Origin: Paenibacillus tritici
GTDB taxonomy: Bacteria > Bacillota > Bacilli > Paenibacillales > Paenibacillaceae
Length of the DNA: 49,840 nucleotides
Assembly (NCBI RefSeq): GCF_013204885.1
Contig: NZ_JABMKX010000031.1
Coordinates: 1-49,840 of the forward strand
Direction: 5' to 3'
Below are positions 34,329-41,023 of the stretch, in pieces; within the stretch, counting starts at the first letter, position 1, and each line of letters starts with the position of its first letter. Position numbers and translations under genes: made by a program. The notes under the pieces were generated by a model. It saw only the letters and a program-made list of their open reading frames with translations. It was not told the origin of the DNA and ran no database searches.

Positions 34329-34508
34329 ATGAAAAAAAGCATGCTCATGCAACTTCGGATTGAACGTGCCCGGAATCGCCTTTACACCCTGACAAACCAG
34401 TATGGGAATTTTCAGCATCCTGCTGTAATCAAGCAATCGATGGTACTGGATGAATTGATTAATCAGTACAATGTGATCGGAGAGCAATTAAAAAAGCCGA
34501 TTGGGTGA
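34329..34508 (+). CDS. Spo0E-like aspartyl-phosphate phosphatase
   Basis: 59 aa from ATG 34329; AAAGGAG ends 13 nt upstream, a rather long spacing. The protein is two helices: IERARNRLYTLTNQYGNF and PAVIKQSMVLDELINQYN. The second holds the Spo0E signature, normally SQELD, here SMVLD with the Leu-Asp kept. Spo0E proteins remove phosphate from Spo0A~P and block sporulation. The variant motif leaves activity open. It follows the receptor-peptide pair but lies beyond their terminator. TTGACA at 34282-34287 lacks a well-spaced -10, so its promoter is unclear. Confidence 0.78.
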   Translation: MKKSMLMQLRIERARNRLYTLTNQYGNFQHPAVIKQSMVLDELINQYNVIGEQLKKPIG

Positions 34509-34520
34509 ACAATCGACTTT

Positions 34521-34560
34521 GGGCGAGAAACTTTGTCGGGTTCGCTCGCCCCTTTAGTTT
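34521..34560 (+). terminator. probable terminator of the Spo0E-like gene
   Basis: GGGCGAG pairs with CTCGCCC across a 17-nt loop, followed by CTTTAGTTT. A second hairpin (AGC..ACTTG / CAAGT..GCT, 34609-34652) with a T run follows before repeat copy B. Confidence 0.6.
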
Positions 34561-34683
34561 AACAGATGATGCTAAAACACGGAAAAATAGCTGTAGAATT
34601 TATGAAGGAGCTGTACTTGCCCCGTGGATCAATGTCTCCAAGTGGCTCTTTTTTGTTTGCTGTCTGTCTGAGTCAAAACTACC

Positions 34684-34771
34684 TAGATGTACTTTATCCA
34701 CTTGTTCCCGCCTTACCTTTGAAAATTGCCGAATTAAGATACGTTATTCCACTTGCTTATGGCAACAGCCG
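34684..34771 (+). repeat. intergenic repeat, copy B
   Basis: Partner of copy A at 30954-31041, same orientation and same length. It ends 25 bp before the stop of the minus-strand protease gene. Confidence 0.7.
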
Positions 34772-34795
34772 ATATCGCGGACCTCCGCCGCGCAC

Positions 34796-36019
34796 CTACG
34801 CTTTCGCGGCCGCGGCCTTGGCAACGCCGCTTCCGTCGCTACTGCCGCCGCTGCCAGCGCCACCGCTGCTGCGCCGGGCCCGGATGCCTACGCGCAGCAG
34901 GCGCAGCGCATCGGCCGCACCGCCGCCCAGGGAGGCGCGGCGCTGGCCCTTGCGCAGCCGCACCGGCGAGGCGGTGCGGCGCAGGAGCAGCTTCAGCTCG
35001 CGGGGCGACAGCCCCGGCCGCAGCGCGAGCAGCAGGGCCGCGGCACCGGTGACATGGGAGGTCGCCATGGAGGTGCCGCTCATTTCCTTATACCCCTCCC
35101 GCAGCCAGCAGGAGGGGATACCTTCGCCCGGACCGTAGACGTCAATGTATGGTCCGCGGTTGCTGAAGGCCGCGATGCGCTGCCTTCTGTCAAGGGCGCC
35201 TACGGCAATAGTCTCCGGATACCGCGCGGGGTAATCCCCGCCGCGCTTGCCGTCGTTGCCGGAGGAGGCGATGATGGCGATCCCGGCCCGGTAGGCCTTG
35301 ATCACTACATCATGCAGAGCCTTGCTCCGGTTCCTCATGCCGAAGCTCATATTGATGATATCGACTTTGTTCTGTACGCACCAATCGATGCCAAGGACAA
35401 TGTCCGACACATAGGCGGAGCCGTTGTGGTCGAAGGCCTTGACCGGATAGAGCAGCGCCCGGGGGGCTACGCCCATCATGCTGCGCGTGCCCCCGGCTGC
35501 GGCCAGCGTTCCGGCAATATGTGTGCCGTGTCCGTTGTCATCCAGCGGCATCATGCCGCGGTTCAGCAGATTTACCCCGGAAGCCAGCGTATGCTTCAGA
35601 TCGGGATGGCGGAAGTCAACGCCCGTATCAATGACGCCGATCTTCACGTGTACACCGGTGGATCTCGACCAGGCCTGCGGCGCGCGGATAGCCTTGACGC
35701 CCCAGGGCATCATGGAAGGACCGCTGGGGTCCGCCAAGGCCGAGTGAACCTGAATCCGGTGGTCTTCTTCTATACATAGGGAATCCGCATAACGGTCCAT
35801 CAGCTTCCCTGCTCCCGCAGCGGGCACGAAGAAAGCCTGGATCAGTGCAGATACCTGAACCTGCCGCAGACCAGGCTTCTTTGTCTTCAGGGACTTCCAC
35901 TGTGAGAGTGCTCCGGCATACATACGGGGGTCGTTGAAGGTCACAATATGCCGCTGTGCACTTTTGGGGGCAGCCTTCATTTCTTCAAGCAGCATCTGCC
36001 AAAATCCGTAATAATCCAT
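34796..36019 (-). CDS. Subtilisin-like serine protease (S8), probably cytoplasmic
   Basis: 407 aa with no signal peptide or membrane helix. Catalytic triad: D131 (GVIDTGVDFRHPD), H164 (DDNGHGTHIAGT) and S317 (SGTSMATSHVTGAAALL). The oxyanion Asn is N255 in SSGNDG. Residues about 20-92 look like an I9-type inhibitory propeptide (HIVTFNDP ... IEEDHRIQV), so the enzyme is probably made as a zymogen. The C-terminal 25 residues are a Gly/Ser/Ala tail. The coding DNA is very G+C-rich next to the A+T-rich island. GAGGAGGGG lies 12-14 nt before the ATG, a long spacing. Confidence 0.92.
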   Translation of the reverse strand: MDYYGFWQMLLEEMKAAPKSAQRHIVTFNDPRMYAGALSQWKSLKTKKPGLRQVQVSALIQAFFVPAAGAGKLMDRYADSLCIEEDHRIQVHSALADPSGPSMMPWGVKAIRAPQAWSRSTGVHVKIGVIDTGVDFRHPDLKHTLASGVNLLNRGMMPLDDNGHGTHIAGTLAAAGGTRSMMGVAPRALLYPVKAFDHNGSAYVSDIVLGIDWCVQNKVDIINMSFGMRNRSKALHDVVIKAYRAGIAIIASSGNDGKRGGDYPARYPETIAVGALDRRQRIAAFSNRGPYIDVYGPGEGIPSCWLREGYKEMSGTSMATSHVTGAAALLLALRPGLSPRELKLLLRRTASPVRLRKGQRRASLGGGAADALRLLRVGIRARRSSGGAGSGGSSDGSGVAKAAAAKA

Positions 36020-36123
36020 AAGTTACGCCGTCCCCTCCTCGGTGCCGTGCTGCCATATAGTATGAAGGAGGGAGGGTCTCCGAATGGGAACTTGCCCTTT
36101 TTTAACGAAATAGGCTGCCCATC

Positions 36124-36152
36124 GTGTCAAAAAGCGATAGTTCACATAAAAT
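36124..36152 (+). promoter_or_regulatory. promoter of the candidate small RNA
   Basis: GTGTCA (36124-36129), a 17-bp spacer and TAAAAT (36147-36152). Confidence 0.45.
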
Positions 36153-36158
36153 AAACAG

Positions 36159-36250
36159 AGGGAACCGCAAGGCTCCCTGCAACATCCCGTAAGGAGCCGA
36201 TCCTTGGCGTGGATACAGTCATGTGCGGAGGGATTTCCCTCCGCCTTTTT
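36159..36250 (+). ncRNA. candidate small RNA, about 90 nt
   Basis: Downstream of a promoter-like site lie a hairpin (GGGA-A-CC-GCAA-GG-C-TCCC), a second one (AAGGA..TCCTT) and finally a strong terminator GCGGAGGGA-TTT-CCCTCCGC followed by five T's (36225-36250). No open frame starts here, and no plus-strand gene upstream needs this terminator. I recognise no known RNA family. The 36020-36470 gap holds this and one repeat. Confidence 0.45.
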
Positions 36251-36278
36251 AAAAACTTAAGAAATTAAGGTTTCACAT

Positions 36279-36308
36279 ATAACTTATCCTTCTATTTCCC
36301 GCGGAACG
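36279..36308 (+). repeat. short intergenic repeat, second family, copy 1
   Basis: TAACTTATCCTTCTATTTCC followed by CGCGGAACG. Similar stretches occur at 39078-39105 and 39121-39150. Confidence 0.4.
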
Positions 36309-36494
36309 CCGCGTTTATCGCCCATTGCGAGCGGACAAGCCTTCCCCGGCTGAAGTACCGCACATTCTCTTTCCGGATCTTGCTGCAATAGACTTGCAAT
36401 TTACCCGCAAATAGGTTTTACTTAGGTTTGTTAATGGATATCATGAATGAAGCATGAGTTAATGTGAACAATGCGTGAGAGGAAGTGTCCTTTA

Positions 36495-37049
36495 GTGAGT
36501 ACGCCACTCAATTTAAAGCTGGACCCTGAGAAAGTTAAAGAAATGCCGATGGTAGACCTGGCTTTCCTGGTGCTTAAGGGTGCCAATACGCCTTACTACT
36601 ACCGTGATCTGATGGTTGAGGTTGCCAAGCTGCGCGGTATGACCGAACAAGAGAGCCAAGATACGATTGCCCAGTTATATACCGAGATTAATATTGACGG
36701 GCGTTTTGCCTGTGTCGGAACCAACCTGTGGGGCCTGAAGCGCTGGTATCCGCTGGAACGCTCCGATGACCCTGTCGGCAACACCAAGCGCGTGCGGATC
36801 ATCAACGATGAGGACGACGATTTGGAAGATGACGACTTTGCTGAAGAAGATGAGAATTACGCTGCCGAGGAAGAGGATTTCGATGCGATTGATGAAGATC
36901 GCGACGACCTCTATTCAGACGACGACAGCGAAGAGGAAGTTGACGAAGATGTGGTCATTGATGAAGACGACATTGACGAAGACGATGCGGACGAGGAAGA
37001 TTCCGAAGACGGCGAAGAAGATGAAGCCGATGAGGAAGAAGAAGATTAA
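36495..37049 (+). CDS. rpoE: RNA polymerase delta subunit
   Basis: 184 aa from GTG 36495, with GAGAGGAAG about 8 nt upstream. The N-terminal HARE-HTH domain (about 1-90, MVDLAFLVLKGANTPYYYRD and INIDGRFACVGTNLWGLKRW) binds RNA polymerase. The rest is an almost continuous Asp/Glu tail (about 105-184), as in Gram-positive delta, which displaces nucleic acid from the polymerase and speeds recycling. It is followed by pyrG, as in B. subtilis. Confidence 0.95.
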   Translation: MSTPLNLKLDPEKVKEMPMVDLAFLVLKGANTPYYYRDLMVEVAKLRGMTEQESQDTIAQLYTEINIDGRFACVGTNLWGLKRWYPLERSDDPVGNTKRVRIINDEDDDLEDDDFAEEDENYAAEEEDFDAIDEDRDDLYSDDDSEEEVDEDVVIDEDDIDEDDADEEDSEDGEEDEADEEEED

Positions 37050-37085
37050 TTTTAGAATAGTCTCTCCGGCGGGATAATTCGTCCC

Positions 37086-37192
37086 TTGACAGGGGCAGGA
37101 CCGTCAGAGTAAACTATTGCATGGGCTTATAATGAAAGTTAATATGTTTTCTTAAAATAAAAAGTGCCCCGGGTCTACGGGTGTCACTTTTT
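37086..37192 (+). promoter_or_regulatory. pyrG promoter and candidate CTP-sensing attenuator
   Basis: TTGACA (37086-37091), an 18-bp spacer and TAAACT (37110-37115) put the transcript start at about 37122-37123, where the sequence is GGGC. About 35 nt later comes a terminator hairpin (37158-37192, left arm AAAAAGTGCCCCG, right arm CGGGTGTCAC, then T runs). In B. subtilis pyrG, low CTP causes repeated G addition at a GGGC start, and the poly-G pairs with a C-rich left arm of the terminator. The CCCC here could serve that role. The hairpin may also end rpoE. The remaining 37193-37401 shows no gene. Confidence 0.55.
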
Positions 37193-37401
37193 TGTTTTTT
37201 TTAAAGATAATAAGGGCTGTGCTTCGCGCAATAATGTTTCTTATCCTTGTTGCGGTTTTCTGCGGTTTCAGGGCCGTTCGGTCCTGAATGTCGGCGGGTG
37301 GAAGCAACTTTCCGGTTCCCCGGTTGGATGATGGAAAAAAGGGTTACGATAAGCAGCAAGCGTCCCCTGAATTTCTGGACTTTATTTAGGAGGGTTTTAG
37401 A

Positions 37402-39009
37402 GTGACAAAGTATATTTTCGTAACGGGTGGCGTCGTGTCCTCGCTTGGCAAAGGCATTACCGCTGCTTCGCTGGGCAGACTGCTCAAGAACAGAGGTCTG
37501 AAGGTAACGATCCAGAAATTTGATCCTTACATTAACGTGGACCCGGGAACAATGAGTCCTTATCAGCACGGGGAAGTGTTCGTAACCGATGACGGTGCGG
37601 AGACGGACCTGGATCTTGGGCATTATGAACGGTTTATTGACATTAACCTGTCGAAGAACAGCAATGTAACGACAGGCAAAATCTATTCCTCGGTCATCAG
37701 CAAAGAACGCCGAGGGGAATATCTGGGCGGAACTGTACAGGTTATCCCGCATATTACGAACGAAATCAAGGAACGCGTATTCCGCGCCGGCCGTGAGACA
37801 GGCTCGGATGTAGTGATTACAGAAATCGGCGGCACCGTGGGCGATATCGAGAGTCTGCCGTTCATGGAAGCCATCCGTCAGATCAAGAGCGATATCGGCC
37901 GGGAGAATGTCATGTACATTCATGTTACCCTGATTCCTTATATCAAGGCAGCCGGTGAGGTCAAAACAAAGCCGACACAGCATAGCGTCAAGGAGCTGCG
38001 CAGCATTGGAATTCAGCCTAATGTGATCGTATGCCGTACGGAGTATCCGTTGACCGATGATATGAAGGCCAAGCTTGCTTTGTTCTGCGATATTGATAAG
38101 AATGCCGTTGTGGAATGCCGCGACGCTTCAACCCTGTATGAAGTTCCGCTTAACCTGCGTGACGAAGGATTGGATGAGATTGTCGTCAATCACCTGAAGC
38201 TGACCACACCTGCACCGGATATGCGTGAATGGGAGAGCATGCTGGAGCGGATTCAGAAGCTGGAGCGTACCGTTGAGATTGCTATCGTTGGTAAATATGT
38301 AGCGCTTCATGATGCTTATCTAAGTGTTGTTGAGTCTCTGTCCCATGCCGGATTTGCGTCCAATGCGGATGTGAAGCTCCGGTGGGTGGATGCAGAGCTG
38401 GTAACGGATGAGAATGTCCATGAGCTGCTGGGCGGCATCGGCGGGATTCTCGTTCCGGGTGGTTTCGGCGACCGGGGAATCGAAGGCAAAATCTCCGCTA
38501 TCCGCTATGCGCGCGAGAAGTCCATTCCGTTCTTCGGAATCTGCCTGGGGATGCAGGTTTCCGTAATCGAATACGGCCGTTCCGTTCTGGGACTGGCTGG
38601 GGCGAACAGCTCCGAGATCGATCCTGCTACTCCGTACCCGCTGATTGACCTCCTGCCAGAGCAGAAGGATGTTGAGGATATGGGCGGCACCATGCGCCTC
38701 GGACTGTATCCTTGTAAGCTTTTGCCGGATTCACTGGCTATGTCCTGCTACGATGATGAGCTGGTCTATGAACGCCACCGTCACCGGTATGAGTTCAATA
38801 ATGCCTTCCGTGATGAGATGGAAAAAGCAGGACTGGTCATTTCCGGGACCTCCCCTGACGGACGTCTGGTGGAAATTGTCGAGCTGCCGGGTCATCCGTG
38901 GTTCCTGTCCGTGCAGTTCCATCCGGAATTCATCTCCCGTCCGAACCGTCCGCAGCCGTTGTTCCGTGAATTTGTCAAAGCTTCACTTGCACATTCCGAG
39001 CAAATCTAA
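37402..39009 (+). CDS. pyrG: CTP synthase
   Basis: Makes CTP from UTP, ATP and glutamine. 535 aa from GTG 37402, with TAGGAGGG about 9 nt upstream. The N-terminal synthetase domain begins with the phosphate loop GGVVSSLGKGITAASLG and continues with KFDPYINVDPGTMSPYQHGE. The C-terminal class I glutaminase domain (about 290-530) has nucleophile C381 in FFGICLGMQ and the His-Glu pair in QFHPEF near residue 515. It is monocistronic, with a terminator after it. Confidence 0.97.
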   Translation: MTKYIFVTGGVVSSLGKGITAASLGRLLKNRGLKVTIQKFDPYINVDPGTMSPYQHGEVFVTDDGAETDLDLGHYERFIDINLSKNSNVTTGKIYSSVISKERRGEYLGGTVQVIPHITNEIKERVFRAGRETGSDVVITEIGGTVGDIESLPFMEAIRQIKSDIGRENVMYIHVTLIPYIKAAGEVKTKPTQHSVKELRSIGIQPNVIVCRTEYPLTDDMKAKLALFCDIDKNAVVECRDASTLYEVPLNLRDEGLDEIVVNHLKLTTPAPDMREWESMLERIQKLERTVEIAIVGKYVALHDAYLSVVESLSHAGFASNADVKLRWVDAELVTDENVHELLGGIGGILVPGGFGDRGIEGKISAIRYAREKSIPFFGICLGMQVSVIEYGRSVLGLAGANSSEIDPATPYPLIDLLPEQKDVEDMGGTMRLGLYPCKLLPDSLAMSCYDDELVYERHRHRYEFNNAFRDEMEKAGLVISGTSPDGRLVEIVELPGHPWFLSVQFHPEFISRPNRPQPLFREFVKASLAHSEQI

Positions 39010-39031
39010 CAATTTGATGAACAGGCCTGCC

Positions 39032-39059
39032 GGAGCCCCCATTAGGGGGCTTCTTTTTT
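39032..39059 (+). terminator. pyrG terminator
   Basis: GGAGCCCCC pairs with GGGGGCTTC, loop ATTA, then six T's. Confidence 0.9.
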
Positions 39060-39077
39060 GAAAATATAATCTATAAG

Positions 39078-39105
39078 TTGCTAATCCTTCTATTTTTTGC
39101 TTTGA
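39078..39105 (+). repeat. short intergenic repeat, second family, copy 2
   Basis: TTGCTAATCCTTCTATTTTT followed by TGC. Degenerate match to 36279-36308. Confidence 0.35.
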
Positions 39106-39120
39106 ATATAACACGCGATG

Positions 39121-39150
39121 TCAATTATCCTTCAATTTCTCGCTAGAACG
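39121..39150 (+). repeat. short intergenic repeat, second family, copy 3
   Basis: TCAATTATCCTTCAATTTCT followed by CGCTAGAACG. It matches 36279-36308 at most positions. Confidence 0.4.
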
Positions 39151-39257
39151 TTGTTTGCTTGGCACAATAGCTCACGGAGTTCAAGGGGACTGTACTCCCG
39201 TTTTTCAACTGGAAATACACCTGTATATGGCATAGATTTACGCATTTTAGCCAATTA

Positions 39258-39286
39258 GCAGGATTTTGGCTGCAAAGCACGAATAA
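39258..39286 (+). promoter_or_regulatory. sigma-H-type promoter of spo0F
   Basis: GCAGGATTT (39258-39266) fits the sigma-H -35 consensus RNAGGAWWW fully. An 11-bp spacer follows, then CACGAATAA (39278-39286), 8 of 9 for RNNGAATWW. B. subtilis spo0F also has a sigma-H promoter. I saw no clear Spo0A box. Confidence 0.65.
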
Positions 39287-39377
39287 TAGGTTTCGTATAG
39301 ACTAAGTTGAAGCGGGGCCGTTAGCTGTGAGAGGGCGCGGTATGGACAATCTGCCTTAAACTCTGGGAGGGTATCGT

Positions 39378-39764
39378 ATGGAAAAAAAGAAAGTGTTAAT
39401 CGTCGACGATCAGAATGGAATCCGGATTCTCCTCATGGAAGTATTCAATAGTGAAGGTTATGCCACCTTTCAGGCAGCTAACGGGAAATTGGCGCTGGAG
39501 ATCGTGAAGAACGAATCGCCGGATATGGTTCTGCTCGATATGAAAATTCCGGGGATGGACGGACTGGAGATTCTCAAGCATTTGAAGGAGCTTAATCCGG
39601 CGATCAAAGTCATTATGATGACGGCCTACGGAGAGCTGGACATGATTAAGGAAGCGACCAAGCTGGGGGCCCTGATGCATTTTACCAAGCCGTTTGATAT
39701 TGATGAGATGCGCGTTGCCGTCAATATGCATCTGCACAACAAGTCGGTTGACCAATGCAGCTAG
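39378..39764 (+). CDS. spo0F: Sporulation response regulator Spo0F
   Basis: A stand-alone receiver domain that takes phosphate from sensor kinases and passes it to Spo0B in the sporulation phosphorelay. 128 aa. The acidic pocket is D10/D11 (LIVDDQ), with phospho-acceptor D54 (VLLDMKIPGMDG), T in IMMTAYGELDMI and K in HFTKPFDIDEMR. Stretches VDDQNGIRILLMEVFN and FQAANG are nearly those of B. subtilis Spo0F. GGAGGG lies 7-8 nt before the ATG. It stands between pyrG and fbaA as in B. subtilis. Confidence 0.96.
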   Translation: MEKKKVLIVDDQNGIRILLMEVFNSEGYATFQAANGKLALEIVKNESPDMVLLDMKIPGMDGLEILKHLKELNPAIKVIMMTAYGELDMIKEATKLGALMHFTKPFDIDEMRVAVNMHLHNKSVDQCS

Positions 39765-39847
39765 CTTAGAGGTTTATAGTTTGGGGACGTCCTGTTATGG
39801 ATACGCTAAATGAGGAAATAGTCCGCTGGTAAAGGGTTGGCTGAATA

Positions 39848-39870
39848 TCGTCCCACCGGGACATTTTTTT
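39848..39870 (+). terminator. spo0F terminator
   Basis: A short 5-6 bp stem GTCCC with GGGAC and a run of seven T's. Confidence 0.65.
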
Positions 39871-39901
39871 GTGTATCCTATTTAGTATTTAACACAGGAT
39901 G

Positions 39902-39910
39902 TGCTATAAT
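39902..39910 (+). promoter_or_regulatory. extended -10 promoter of fbaA
   Basis: TGC-TATAAT (39902-39910), a perfect -10 with an upstream TG. The -35 (TTAGTA, 39882-39887) is weak. Confidence 0.65.
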
Positions 39911-39969
39911 AGGCCTGTATGTGATGTCGGCTTATATAAGCAACCCAATATTTTAGGAGGATTGAAACC

Positions 39970-40824
39970 ATGCCATTAGTATCTATGACAGACATGTTGA
40001 CCAAAGCACTTGAAGGAAAATATGCAGTTGGCCAGTTCAACATCAACAACCTGGAGTGGACTCAAGCGATTCTTGGTGCAGCAGAAGAAGAGAAGTCACC
40101 AGTAATCCTTGGTGTATCCGAAGGCGCAGCCCGTCACATGGGCGGCTTCTATACAGTAGTTAAGATGGTTGAAGGTCTTATTCATGACATGAAAATCACC
40201 GTTCCTGTAGCCATCCACTTGGACCACGGTTCAAGCTTTGACAAATGTAAAGATGCCATTGATGCCGGATTCACTTCCGTAATGATCGACGGCTCCCACC
40301 ACCCAATCGACGAGAATATTGAAATGACCAAGAAGGTCGTTGAATATGCTCACGCTAAAGGTGTTTCTGTAGAAGCTGAAGTTGGTACTGTAGGCGGACA
40401 GGAAGATGACGTTATCGGCGGCATCCAATACGCTGACCTTAACGAATGCGTACGCATCGTCAAAGAAACCGGCATCGACACTCTGGCTCCTGCACTGGGT
40501 TCCGTACACGGTCCTTACCTGGGCGAACCAAACCTTGGATTCAAGGAAATGGAAGAGATCCGCGATGCGGTTAACCTTCCGCTTGTACTTCACGGCGGTA
40601 CTGGTATTCCTGTACACGACATTCAGAAGTCCATCTCCCTGGGTACTTCCAAGATCAACGTTAACACTGAGAACCAAATCGCGTTCGCTAAGGTTGTCCG
40701 CGAAGTTCTTGCTGCTAAACCGGATGCTTACGACCCGCGTACATTCATCGCACCAGGCCGCGAAGCTATCAAGCAGACTGTTATCGGCAAAATCCGTGAA
40801 TTCGGATCCAGCAACAAAGCCTAA
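39970..40824 (+). CDS. fbaA: Fructose-bisphosphate aldolase, class II
   Basis: Cleaves fructose 1,6-bisphosphate into two triose phosphates in glycolysis and runs the reverse in gluconeogenesis. It is zinc-dependent. 284 aa, with TAGGAGG before the ATG. Metal and substrate residues are in PVAIHLDHGSSFDKC, MIDGSHHPIDEN, EAEVGTVGG, LGSVHGPY and LHGGTGIP. Codon use is strongly biased towards C-ending and highly used codons, as expected for a very abundant protein. The tal gene found next to it in B. subtilis is absent. Confidence 0.97.
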   Translation: MPLVSMTDMLTKALEGKYAVGQFNINNLEWTQAILGAAEEEKSPVILGVSEGAARHMGGFYTVVKMVEGLIHDMKITVPVAIHLDHGSSFDKCKDAIDAGFTSVMIDGSHHPIDENIEMTKKVVEYAHAKGVSVEAEVGTVGGQEDDVIGGIQYADLNECVRIVKETGIDTLAPALGSVHGPYLGEPNLGFKEMEEIRDAVNLPLVLHGGTGIPVHDIQKSISLGTSKINVNTENQIAFAKVVREVLAAKPDAYDPRTFIAPGREAIKQTVIGKIREFGSSNKA

Positions 40825-40878
40825 GTATTACACTGCCGCATAACTTTGTTTTTCCGCACAAGCCATTTCGTTTTCCTC

Positions 40879-40926
40879 AGAAACGGGTGCCGTCCTTCGG
40901 ATAAGGGCGGCACAGCCGTTTCTTCT
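40879..40926 (+). terminator. fbaA terminator
   Basis: Nested stem: AGAAACGG with CCGTTTCT outside and GTGCCGTCCTT with AAGGGCGGCAC inside, then TCTTCT. Confidence 0.85.
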
Positions 40927-41023
40927 TCTAATCACCAATCACAAGCAAGCCTATGTCACCTTAAGCCACAACTGGTATTGCCACAACAAGCTGCAATACA
41001 CGTAGGGGGAACCAAATAAATTT

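Noticed and set aside
34505..35779. A 424-codon open frame on the plus strand opposite the protease
   Set aside because: It is low-complexity Ala/Gly/Arg-rich translation of a G+C-rich gene on the other strand. The minus-strand frame carries a complete catalytic triad.
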